Below are positions 43,644 to 51,789 of a stretch of DNA of 64,000 nucleotides, in pieces (within the stretch, counting starts at the first letter, position 1; each line of letters begins with the position of its first letter). The notes beneath the pieces are model-generated. The model saw only the letters and a list, made by a program, of their open reading frames with translations, was not told the DNA's origin and made no database searches. The DNA comes from Nitrospira sp. CG24D (lineage in GTDB: Bacteria; Nitrospirota; Nitrospiria; Nitrospirales; Nitrospiraceae). The position numbers were made by a program, and so were the translations under genes. Location: the NCBI GenBank assembly GCA_002869855.2, contig NEWQ02000012.1, positions 29,060 to 93,059 on the forward strand, read 5' to 3'.

Positions 43644-44622
43644 TATGATGATGAAGTCCCTTCGATATCACACAGAGCGCCTCTCTCTCGCCAAAGGCTT
43701 CGCGTTTGGCAGGAAGCTAGTGGGATTCGCTCTGCCCCTTATATCCTGTCTCCTCGGATCAGCCAACGCCCTCGCCGGAGAAATTGCGATTCTGAAATCC
43801 TCAGACTTGCAGGCCTATACGCAGGCGATTGAGGGATTCAAAGTGACGGCGCCGGCTTCCATGACGTATGCCGAATACGATTTGCGCGGCGATTCTGAAC
43901 TCGGGAAAAAACTGGCCCGCAAGATCAGGGCCTCCGATGCGTCTCTCGTTCTGGCCGTCGGCCTTAAAGCCGCTCTGGCCGCCCAGGTGGAAATCGTGGA
44001 TATTCCCATCGTCTACATGATGATCCTGGATCCCACGAAGCATCATCTCACCACGCCGAATATCACCGGCACACTGCTGGATATTCCCGTCGAGCGGCAG
44101 TTCAAGATTCTCCGCTCATTTCTGCCGTCCCTCCGCCGACTCGGGGTCCTGTTCAATCCCGCGAAGACCGGGTTTCAAAGTACCGGTACGGCCCGCTCTG
44201 CTGCCGCCAGCGGGTTCGAATTGGAGGAATTCCCCGTCGCCAGTGAGAAAGAAGTCCCGCTGCAGTTACGCGCGCTCCTCACCGCCGCCGATGGGCTGTG
44301 GCTGGTGCCCGATTCGACGGTCTTGACCGCGGAGTCCGTTGGTTTCATTCTCGAATCAGCCATGGCACGGCATGTCCCGGTCATCGGTTTCTCGCCGGAG
44401 ATGACCAGGCTCGGAGCGCTCCTCAGCATTTCCGTCTCCTACAGTGATGTCGGCCGGGAAACCGGCCTGCTTGCCAGACGGCTCCTCGATGGAGACCGGA
44501 AACTCCCGATGAAACCCATCCCCATCGAACGCCTGAGCATCACCGTGAACCAGAAGACCTCCAACTTCCTGGGCATCAGCTTTCCCAACGACATTGAGCG
44601 CCTGATCGATGAGAAATATTAG
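43624..44622 (+). CDS. ABC-type periplasmic binding protein (COG2984-like)
   Basis: A 332-residue exported protein with a signal segment (about 34-51, ISCLLGSANALAG). The Rossmann-like substrate-binding fold of the TrpX/COG2984 type shows ASLVLAVGLKAALAA, VDIPIVYMMILDP, GVLFNPAKTGFQ and SVSYSDVGRETGLLARRLL. There are no ABC permease or ATPase genes nearby, so it probably acts as the ligand sensor for the histidine kinase 12 bases downstream. The start could be 43624 or one of the ATG codons near 43645. It overlaps the preceding gene by 20 bases. Confidence 0.85.
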   Translation: MIIRDHDMMMKSLRYHTERLSLAKGFAFGRKLVGFALPLISCLLGSANALAGEIAILKSSDLQAYTQAIEGFKVTAPASMTYAEYDLRGDSELGKKLARKIRASDASLVLAVGLKAALAAQVEIVDIPIVYMMILDPTKHHLTTPNITGTLLDIPVERQFKILRSFLPSLRRLGVLFNPAKTGFQSTGTARSAAASGFELEEFPVASEKEVPLQLRALLTAADGLWLVPDSTVLTAESVGFILESAMARHVPVIGFSPEMTRLGALLSISVSYSDVGRETGLLARRLLDGDRKLPMKPIPIERLSITVNQKTSNFLGISFPNDIERLIDEKY

Positions 44623-44634
44623 GACCTGATCGCG

Positions 44635-46953
44635 ATGACAGCTGAACCGCTCTCGCTCCAGAATCCGACACCGCCTTCCGGCGTACCGGCGAAGCCGTTC
44701 ATCAGCTTGCGCACGAAGTTTGTCGTGTTCTTCAGTCTGATTCTGGTTCTGACCTGTTCAACGCTGAGCTGGTATTTCGTTGAAATACGCCGCGACGCCA
44801 TGCTGCAGAATCTTCATCGCCTCGGCACCATCCTCCTGACCAATATCGCGCACAACAACCATTTCCGATTTGCCGGCCTGGTCGCGGAAGATCAGACGAC
44901 CCTGCACCAGTACATCGAAGGCCTCCTCTCCATCGATGAAGTCGTCTATGTGGTCGTCACGGGCTCACACGGCCAGGCTGTCGCCCGGTACAGCAAGGGA
45001 GCGCGTGAGTCGTTGACAGATCCACGACGGTCCCCCTCCCGTCCGATCTACCCCCCCACAGACATCGTTCAAAGACTGGCGCAAACGCCGGCGACAGTCC
45101 CACAGATTACCCCGCTTGCCGTCTCGGATCAGCTCACGCTCGCTCCTCAGAATCGAGGCTCCTTCATGTCTCAGGTGTTCCCTACACTGTTCGAGACGCT
45201 CTATGACTTTGCCTTGCCGGTCCTTCGGGCATCACCCGCACCCATGACCCCGTTTACGCTCGATCCCGAATCCCCCGCCATCGACGGGGCTATGATGAAA
45301 CGGCCGCCGGTGTACGGCGTCATTCAAATCGGCCTCACCGATGAGCACGTGCGCCAGGCCGTGCTGACCATGATACAGAATGTCTTTGCCCTGACCGCGC
45401 TCATTATCGGAGCCGGCATACTCGGCGCTCACCTGCTGACCTCGCGCATTACGACTCCGTTGCGACGCCTGGCCGGTGTGGCCCGCCAGGTGACTGAGGG
45501 GACGGCACCGGTTCAACTGTCCCCTTCCACGAACGATGAGGTCGGCCAATTGACCGGGCTCTTCAATGTCATGGCCCGCTCAGTTCAAGAGCGGAATCAG
45601 GCTATTACCACCAACCTCGAGACGATCAAACAACAATTCAAGCAGCTGACCACCCTCCATCAAGCCAGCGCCGCCATTGCGAGCACGCTGGACATGAACC
45701 ATCTCCTCGACACGGTGCTCCAACTCCTGGTCGGCAATCTCGGCTTCCTGCGCATGGTGCTGGTCCTGCGGCTGGAGGAGCGGGATGTGTCGTACATCGC
45801 CCGCGTGACGGGAATCTCTCCCGAGATTGCTGAGATCGCCTATAATCTGGAGATCCCCATACGCGACGATGGCAGCATCACCGCTGACCTGTTTCTTCGC
45901 CGCGAACCGGTGCTCATCCAGGCGCTCGATGCCTCAGCCCACCGGATCTATCCGCCGGTGATGGAAATACTGCAACGCGCCGGCATCTCGTCGTTTATTG
46001 CCGTTCCGCTTCAGAGTCATCACGGAACATTGGGATACATCGCCGGTGATCGAGGCGCCCAGATATGCACGGAAGAAGACCTGCATATTCTTCTGACGAT
46101 CGCCAGCCATGTGGCCGCCGCGATCGACAACGCCCGCGCCTATGCCCACCTCTCCGAGCTGACCCAGCATCAGGAAGAGCGGATCCGCGAGCGCACGGAG
46201 GAACTATCGCGCGCCAATGACCGACTCCAGGCCCACGATCGACGGCGCTCGACCTTCCTCTCGGTCGTGTCCCATGAGTTGCGCACGCCCATGACCGCCA
46301 TTCGAAGCTTTGCCGAAAACATGCTGGATGGTGTCACCGGTCCATTGACGAGCCAGCAAACGACCTACCTCACGCGAATCGAGCACAACGTGGCGCGGCT
46401 GGCCCGTATCATCAACCAGCTGTTGGATTGGTCGCGATTGGATATCCACAAAGATGTGCTTCGGCCTGAACCGGTCTGTATTGCGGAGATCGCGGCCACT
46501 GCCGCAGAGGGTTTGCAGACGGTTGCTGCAGAAAAACAGATCGCCCTCCGGATCGAACCGGAACACCCCCTCCCCAGAATTTTCGGCGATCGCGACAAGC
46601 TGGAACAAATTCTCTGGAATCTGATCGGCAACGCCATCAAATTTACCCCTCCCGGAGGGGCTGTCACCGTCACGTTCTCCTGTGATGCTGAGGGGATGAT
46701 CAAGACCTGCGTAGCCGATACCGGATGCGGGATTGATCCGCTCCACTTGCCGAGCGTCTTCAACGAATTTTCAAAAGTGCCGTCGTCGATGCCATCCTCG
46801 CAAGGGGCTCAATTGGGCCTGTTCATTACCAAGACCTTGATCACGATGCACCGGGGGGAAATCTGGGCGGAGAGCACGCCCGGCCGCGGAACCTGCATCT
46901 GCTTTACGCTGCCGATCGCGCCGCCCCCGGAGACAGAACGGCAGCCCCAATGA
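44635..46953 (+). CDS. Membrane sensor histidine kinase with GAF domain
   Basis: A 772-residue kinase: TM1 about 26-46, a periplasmic sensor region about 47-235, TM2 about 240-268, HAMP about 268-320 (TSRITTPLRRLAGVARQVTE), and GAF about 345-490. After a coiled coil, a HisKA domain carries the phospho-His in SHELRTP (about 546). The ATPase domain has the N box GNAIKFTPPGG and the G box DTGCGIDP. The G2 region reads QGAQLGLFITKTL. It is the likely partner of the NtrC-type regulator 117 bases downstream and of the upstream binding protein. Confidence 0.92.
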   Translation: MTAEPLSLQNPTPPSGVPAKPFISLRTKFVVFFSLILVLTCSTLSWYFVEIRRDAMLQNLHRLGTILLTNIAHNNHFRFAGLVAEDQTTLHQYIEGLLSIDEVVYVVVTGSHGQAVARYSKGARESLTDPRRSPSRPIYPPTDIVQRLAQTPATVPQITPLAVSDQLTLAPQNRGSFMSQVFPTLFETLYDFALPVLRASPAPMTPFTLDPESPAIDGAMMKRPPVYGVIQIGLTDEHVRQAVLTMIQNVFALTALIIGAGILGAHLLTSRITTPLRRLAGVARQVTEGTAPVQLSPSTNDEVGQLTGLFNVMARSVQERNQAITTNLETIKQQFKQLTTLHQASAAIASTLDMNHLLDTVLQLLVGNLGFLRMVLVLRLEERDVSYIARVTGISPEIAEIAYNLEIPIRDDGSITADLFLRREPVLIQALDASAHRIYPPVMEILQRAGISSFIAVPLQSHHGTLGYIAGDRGAQICTEEDLHILLTIASHVAAAIDNARAYAHLSELTQHQEERIRERTEELSRANDRLQAHDRRRSTFLSVVSHELRTPMTAIRSFAENMLDGVTGPLTSQQTTYLTRIEHNVARLARIINQLLDWSRLDIHKDVLRPEPVCIAEIAATAAEGLQTVAAEKQIALRIEPEHPLPRIFGDRDKLEQILWNLIGNAIKFTPPGGAVTVTFSCDAEGMIKTCVADTGCGIDPLHLPSVFNEFSKVPSSMPSSQGAQLGLFITKTLITMHRGEIWAESTPGRGTCICFTLPIAPPPETERQPQ

Positions 46954-47070
46954 GGCGGCACAGGCCGGTCCAATATGAGTCTCCTTGCCCGGAGAGACCG
47001 ACAATAGACCATGTATTTTTCTCGATGAAGGCACTACACTTCCGAAGCATGAAGACGGGACATACACGCT

Positions 47071-48510
47071 ATGCGCGCCAAAATTCTCCTCGTCGATGAT
47101 GACCGGGATATCCTGCTCGGTCTGGAAAACCGCATCACATGGATGGGGCATGAACCCCTGACCGCGAGCGACGGGGCAGAGGCGCTGCGACTCATTGAAC
47201 AGGAGGCACCGGACCTCGTCCTCCTCGATCTGGAACTCCCCCATCGTTCCGGGCTGGAAGTCTTACAACAGGTTCGGGAAGCCGCCACCGTTGCAGCGGG
47301 GCCCGACCCGGAGACTCCGCTGCCCACCTATACCACACCGCTGATTATTATCCTGACCGCCTTCGGCACGATCGAGCGCGCCGTGCACGCCATGCACTTA
47401 GGGGCCTTCGACTTTCTGACCAAGCCCTTCACGGCCGACCACCTCACGGTCGTGATCAAGAAAGCCCTTGAGACCCTCGCGCTGGATCGCCAGGTCGAGG
47501 TCCTGCGCAAGGAAGTCGAGGGACAGTACGATCCTATCGTCGGAACCAACCAGAAAATGGCGGCACAACTCGCCATCGCCAGGCAAGCGGCGGCAGCGCC
47601 GGTCACCGTCCTGTTGCTCGGCGAGACAGGCACCGGGAAAGAAGTGATTGCGCGCGCGATTCACCGCTGGAGCCCGCGACGGGACAGGCCGTTCGTCGCG
47701 GTGAACTGCGCGGCCTTGCCGGAGACCCTCCTGGAGAATGAGCTGTTTGGACATGAACGAGGGGCTTACACCGGCGCGCTGAAGCGGGAACCCGGCAAAA
47801 TTGAAATCGCCGAAGGGGGCACCGTCTTCCTGGACGAGATCGGCGATATGCCGCTGCTCATGCAAAGCCACCTGTTGCGCGTGCTTCAGGATCAGACCTT
47901 CTATCGGGTGGGCGGCACGCAGCTCATCCGGACCAATGTGCGCTTTATTGCCGCGACGAACAAAGATTTACGGCAGGCTATCCGCCAAGGTACTTTTCGG
48001 GAAGACTTGTACTACCGGCTCGCCGTGATCACCAGCACGCTTCCACCATTGCGGGAACGCCTGGATGACCTCGTGGCGCTGTCCGAGTATTTCCTCCGTC
48101 GTTCGGCCGCACTCGGCACCCACCGCCAGTACTCGCTGAGCGAACGCGCGCTGACACTCATGCGCCAATATCATTGGCCGGGAAATATCCGCGAGCTGGA
48201 GAATGTGCTGACCCGCGCCGTCATCCTTTCCACAGGCGCGACGATTGAGCCATCGCAGCTGTCGCTCATGGCGGTCTCATCGACACCCGATCAGGAATCA
48301 GGACTGGACTCGTCGCTGCATGCCTATCATGAAATGATGGAGGCCTACAGCAAGAACATACTGGTGAGAGCCCTCCAGCAGAACGGCTGGAACCAAACGA
48401 GAGCCGCTGAAGCGCTGAAACTCCAGCGCACCTATTTCACCAAACTGCTTCGGCAGAAACAGATCTCCGGACATCCTCCCCACACTTGTCCCGACAATGA
48501 AGCAGAATAA
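47071..48510 (+). CDS. NtrC-type sigma-54-dependent response regulator
   Basis: A 479-residue regulator. The receiver (1-about 135) has DDD at 9-11, phospho-Asp 53 in LVLLDLELP and Lys in LTKPF, plus a longer than usual alpha3-beta4 loop. The AAA+ domain (about 155-390) has Walker A GETGTGKE, the sigma-54 contact loop GAYTGA (Tyr replacing the usual Phe of GAFTGA), Walker B GGTVFLDEIG and the R-finger region. A Fis-type helix-turn-helix ends the protein (NQTRAAEALKLQRTYFTKLL). It activates transcription from sigma-54 promoters, and several such promoters lie in this window. The pairing with particular sites is inference. Confidence 0.93.
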   Translation: MRAKILLVDDDRDILLGLENRITWMGHEPLTASDGAEALRLIEQEAPDLVLLDLELPHRSGLEVLQQVREAATVAAGPDPETPLPTYTTPLIIILTAFGTIERAVHAMHLGAFDFLTKPFTADHLTVVIKKALETLALDRQVEVLRKEVEGQYDPIVGTNQKMAAQLAIARQAAAAPVTVLLLGETGTGKEVIARAIHRWSPRRDRPFVAVNCAALPETLLENELFGHERGAYTGALKREPGKIEIAEGGTVFLDEIGDMPLLMQSHLLRVLQDQTFYRVGGTQLIRTNVRFIAATNKDLRQAIRQGTFREDLYYRLAVITSTLPPLRERLDDLVALSEYFLRRSAALGTHRQYSLSERALTLMRQYHWPGNIRELENVLTRAVILSTGATIEPSQLSLMAVSSTPDQESGLDSSLHAYHEMMEAYSKNILVRALQQNGWNQTRAAEALKLQRTYFTKLLRQKQISGHPPHTCPDNEAE

Positions 48511-48743
48511 CGTCGGTCATACCTTCCACCCGCGAACCGGTCGAGCTTCGGTGGAAATAGGCGTTCGGCGCTCACGGCCAATTCGGCCGAGTCAGGATAG
48601 TTCGCCCTCTGTTGAGGCTCAGCCTCCTGACCCCAATCTATAGAGCGAGCGTCGCGTTGTTTCAGCGCGGAAATGTATCGGCACCCTCGAAAGACACAAG
48701 TCCATAGCAAGCCCGAGAGGCATGTGAGCATGGTCTCAACGGA

Positions 48744-48911
48744 CTAGGCTGCTCGCCTGAACGGCACTCTTGCCTCAGGTGGGGCGGACGGCCCGGACGG
48801 GCCTTTCATCTCAGTCATATGCCGATGCTCCGCATCGCTTTCTCCCGTCAGCGACCAAGCTAACAGCCACACAAGTGCCCCTATCGTCACCAAACCAATC
48901 AGTATGACCAT
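48744..48911 (-). CDS. 55-residue single-span membrane protein
   Basis: A short frame with TGAGGG 5-6 bases before ATG 48911. It starts MVILIGLVTIGALVWLLAWS, has one hydrophobic span (about residues 1-20), and then a polar tail with His and Pro (DAEHRHMTEMKG...). It lies downstream of the NtrC-type gene in convergent orientation. Layout and composition resemble the small membrane protein at 40452. The surrounding 48512-48743 and 48912-49022 hold nothing else I can identify. Confidence 0.6.
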   Translation of the reverse strand: MVILIGLVTIGALVWLLAWSLTGESDAEHRHMTEMKGPSGPSAPPEARVPFRRAA

Positions 48912-49022
48912 GACATCCCTCACAATCTGCCTGCAGGCTCATCCCGTTTCCACGAGCCAGCCGGCATTCACGGGTGGCTGACACAGGCCCACCCGCGCCA
49001 GCCACCCTATTAGGTCCACTCC

Positions 49023-49979
49023 TTATGCCGCCAGGCGATAGACCCAGCGATCACGATCGCGCCGCAAGTCCGCCTGCACTTTGGCTTCCCGCCCCATGGC
49101 GGACAGCCTCAACCCGCTGAAAAACACCAGGGCCATCCCGATCATGGCAGCAAAGAAATACCCGAGCGGAATCCCGGGCCAGGCCATCGTCTGCTCCGGC
49201 GCCATCGCCATGGCCCCTGCCGTCGGCGTCACGCTTGCCACCATGATCTGATCAGCCGGTTCCGTCATCGTCGCCGTGCGATCCACCGCCGCCAGCAATG
49301 TCCCCAGCTGATATTGGTTCGCGCCCCAAGCCTCTTCCAGCCCGGTCCTGGCCTGAGCCACATGAATAATCGCCGCGCCCAACTGCTCCTGAACTCCGGC
49401 CGCCCGGACGGCATAGTCCCGGCCGGCATCCACAATCCATCGACCGAGCAACGGCTGCCATGCCGCCGCGAATGCCCCATGCATGCGCCCGCCCAATTGC
49501 TCGGCAGCACCGATCATGTCGCGATTGTAATCAGAGAGATAGTAATCCGCCGACAGGACCCCGCTGCGCACACCACGCCTGGTGCCATTCACAATGGAAC
49601 GCCCCATAACCGCCTGGACGCGGGCCGTGTGATCATCGGGCATCGTTGCCGCACGGTCCATGATAAATCCGAAGGGACCACCGGGCATGGATTGCAGGCT
49701 ATAGTGCGCGAGCAACGCCTGATCCCATTCCAATGTCGCCTGAGCCGTGATGCGATCGCTCTGCCGTTGCAGCAACGTGCGCTCGACAATGGCTTGCCCC
49801 AGGGCAGGCTGCAGCCACACCATCCCGTTCGCCGAACCGGAGAATTGATCAACCATCGCCGGCGGCGTGGCAACAAGAAAGGCGCCGGTCGTGGCCACGA
49901 AGAGGAACAGCGCGCCGAAGACAATGGCGCACATTCCAAACCCGACAATGATGTCGATACCGCTATAGCGATAGGTCAT
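49023..49979 (-). CDS. Membrane protein of unknown function
   Basis: A 318-residue protein with a first membrane span at about 8-36 (DIIVGFGMCAIVFGALFLF...), a large extracytoplasmic or cytoplasmic middle rich in Ala, and a second span near 270-295 (GYFFAAMIGMALVFFSGLRL). The tail is basic. No domain is recognised. AAGGAGG precedes ATG 49979. Confidence 0.75.
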   Translation of the reverse strand: MTYRYSGIDIIVGFGMCAIVFGALFLFVATTGAFLVATPPAMVDQFSGSANGMVWLQPALGQAIVERTLLQRQSDRITAQATLEWDQALLAHYSLQSMPGGPFGFIMDRAATMPDDHTARVQAVMGRSIVNGTRRGVRSGVLSADYYLSDYNRDMIGAAEQLGGRMHGAFAAAWQPLLGRWIVDAGRDYAVRAAGVQEQLGAAIIHVAQARTGLEEAWGANQYQLGTLLAAVDRTATMTEPADQIMVASVTPTAGAMAMAPEQTMAWPGIPLGYFFAAMIGMALVFFSGLRLSAMGREAKVQADLRRDRDRWVYRLAA

Positions 49980-50893
49980 GACAACCTCCTTTCCGCCTCA
50001 GGCAATCCGGCAGACGGCAAACGTGCCGCAGGCCCTTGTGCCCGATTCGGATAACGCAATGTGAAGGAGCGACACCGGAAATGGTGCCCGATATGAGAGT
50101 CGCTGAATGACCGGTCATTCGCCCCGTTGGGGTATCGTCGACCGCCCGTCTGGTGAAAGGAAAACACCCGGCAGGTCCGGACCGATGGATTGAGGCTCCA
50201 TGGAGGACCATAACACCACCTACAGAATGAGGCGGCTGCAAGAAGATAGCATTAGCCTACGCCCCGGCGCTGCCTGACGCAAGAGCGGGCGAGTCCGGCC
50301 AGTAGCCGATCTGCGCGAAGGCCACCGCCCGTTGATTCATGCGCATACCAGCGTTCGTGCAACCGCAGTCATGTCGATGAGAATCCGAACGCGACCGAAC
50401 CATGCGTCGGCCATGAAGTCGACCACGAAGATAGCCGCTGCATCGTTAACTGAAGGGTCGCGATCCTGAACAACGACTCCATCGAACACCTCTGTTCGTG
50501 GTGAAGAAGGCTTTTCCTGAAAAAATATTTTTCATGAGCCCACATCATCGGACCACGCACGCAACCCGGCCGCACGACCACCTCACCCTCCCCGGAAGCC
50601 CTTCGATAGAGAATCGGACGCACCGAATAGCCGGATCAACAACCGTCACCGACAGGCCGCACCTCGCAGCACGAATAACCGAAGAGCTGGAAACTAGCGC
50701 CAGCAAACGATCAGCGCCGATCGCATTGCGCGCCGCATGCGCGAGACGATCATCCACAACCTGACTCTCAACGGCTCAACTCGCATACGTCTCCTTGCCC
50801 CAACCGACCTTTGCGCCTCACCAGGGAGTGGATTACGGGATATGGGAGCCCCATCCATTTTCCAACCGGCTAACAAAATCCGCGCGGAAGTAA
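49980..50893. other. Long intergenic region with no convincing gene
   Basis: About 900 bases. Frames on both strands lack ribosome-binding sites and known products. The one structure noted is an AT-rich palindrome at 50518-50534, with arms TGAAAAA and TTTTTCA around ATA, in otherwise GC-rich DNA. This could be a protein-binding site. Confidence 0.45.
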
Positions 50894-50922
50894 TTTACTC
50901 GCCGCGCAATCTCTGCTATACC
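50894..50922 (+). promoter_or_regulatory. Candidate sigma-70 promoter of the lysine-rich peptide
   Basis: TTTACT and TATACC hexamers 17 bases apart (each 4 of 6 to consensus), about 49 bases upstream of the start codon. The expected transcript start is near 50929. Confidence 0.45.
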
Positions 50923-50970
50923 TGTCACATCGAGTCACAACTTTTTACACCGAAGGGGGGTGAAGTACTC

Positions 50971-51036
50971 ATGGCCACGAAGAAAGCAGCAGCGAAGAAG
51001 CCTGTAAAAAAGGCTGCCGCGAAGAAGAAGAAGTAG
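50971..51036 (+). CDS. Tiny lysine/alanine-rich histone-like peptide
   Basis: Twenty-one residues: it starts MATKKAAAKKPVKKAAAK and ends in a run of lysines, i.e. a histone H1 tail-like sequence. AAGGGGGG is placed 8-10 bases before ATG. The longer frame from 50737 is not credible because its upstream part has random composition. Very small H1-like peptides are common in Nitrospirota and may bind DNA or RNA. A strong hairpin follows the stop by 9 bases. A decayed second copy of the 5' end lies at 51510. Confidence 0.8.
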   Translation: MATKKAAAKKPVKKAAAKKKK

Positions 51037-51045
51037 TCGCACCAT

Positions 51046-51073
51046 GAGGAGGCGACGGTCACGTCGCCTCCTC
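51046..51073 (+). terminator. Strong hairpin after the lysine-rich peptide
   Basis: Perfect 11-base arms GAGGAGGCGAC and GTCGCCTCCTC around the loop GGTCAC. No T-run follows on the plus strand. The same hairpin, with three compensatory base-pair changes, occurs at 51456-51483. Confidence 0.65.
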
Positions 51074-51447
51074 GCCTCTCTCCCCCGCATTCTCTCAATC
51101 CCGACTCACGCAATTCCGAAACGCAGTTCGAATCAGATTTCTTCATTCATATTTTCTTCGTCGTGTTTCTGCCGACTCGATCATCGTCCCTTTATCCGAT
51201 AACATCTCCTCATCAGCAACTCACCCCCCCATCTCCCGTCCGCCTCATTCCAAAATCCCCGACCGATTCAGCATCGAAAACTCTCGACCTGTCTCATCGC
51301 ACTCGCCAGGGAATCCTGATGCAGTAGAACAGAGAGAGACGGATAGATCCCAAAACCAGATGGACAATCTCACAGATTGGAGAGAAGCCGCCTCTTGCGA
51401 GAGAACTGATAGGGACGAAGAAGAGAGGGGCGAGAATGCCACAAGGC
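51074..51447. other. Intergenic region between the two hairpins
   Basis: About 370 bases with no convincing gene. It contains purine-rich stretches (for example near 51415-51435) that could be remains of another lysine-rich copy, which is a guess. Confidence 0.35.
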
Positions 51448-51455
51448 AAAAAAAA

Positions 51456-51483
51456 GGGGAGGTGATGGCCACATCACCTCCCC
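51456..51483 (-). terminator. Intrinsic terminator on the minus strand, covarying with 51046-51073
   Basis: 11-base perfect stem, 6-base loop, then eight T when read on the minus strand (A8 at 51448-51455 on the plus strand). It differs from the hairpin at 51046 by three base pairs, each changed on both arms. Confidence 0.65.
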
Positions 51484-51509
51484 GACTTCCGACCGCCGGG
51501 TGAAGACCC

Positions 51510-51542
51510 ATGGCGACCAAGAAAGCAGCAAGGGGATCTTAG
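51510..51542 (+). pseudogene. Decayed copy of the lysine-rich peptide gene
   Basis: The frame starts MATKKAAR and stops after 10 codons. The 32 bases from 51498 align with the leader and start of the gene at 50971 with three mismatches and one gap. The lysine repeats after codon 7 are gone. It may be a duplication remnant, a 10-residue peptide, or simply the antisense of the small RNA. Confidence 0.55.
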
Positions 51543-51789
51543 CACGAACAGGCCATAGAAAACACGATAGAAAAATACTTAATTTTTTAGCGTACTTTCA
51601 ATGAGTTGTATGCACATTGCCGCAAAAAATCCGTCCTGAACACAGGGAAAACACGGGACTGAATCCAGGGTTCGATCTTGGGCGCTGAAGCAGGAATCCG
51701 CATCAGGAAAACGCAGACCCAGCTCACCTCAAGGCGGTTCGGAGTAGAATCGCGACGAGATACATGCCTATTCCCGGGAGATCAACTCG
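51543..51789. other. Intergenic region before mtfA
   Basis: It contains an AT-rich patch at 51560-51620, where a minus-strand promoter for the candidate small RNA is proposed. No gene is seen on the plus strand apart from shadows of the downstream frame. Confidence 0.35.

Larger units (their letters stand above)
51448..51565 (-). ncRNA. Candidate small RNA antisense to the lysine-rich peptide start
   Basis: On the minus strand a promoter-like pair lies at 51572-51601 (TTGAAA, 18 bases, TATTTT), giving a start near 51565. The transcript would end at a textbook intrinsic terminator: 11-base arms GGGGAGGTGAT and ATCACCTCCCC followed by eight T (51448-51483). The body includes the complement of 51498-51529, which matches 29 of 33 aligned positions of the ribosome-binding site and start of the lysine-rich peptide mRNA (50958-50990). 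Expression is unproven, and the locus may simply be a decayed gene copy. Confidence 0.4.

Noticed and set aside
48912..49022. Sigma-54-like GG/GC pair upstream of the small membrane gene at 48911
   Set aside because: The spacing is 9 rather than 10 bases and there is no TTGC box.
50737..51036. 99-codon frame ending in the lysine-rich peptide
   Set aside because: The upstream 78 codons lack protein-like composition, and a strong ribosome-binding site sits before the internal ATG at 50971.
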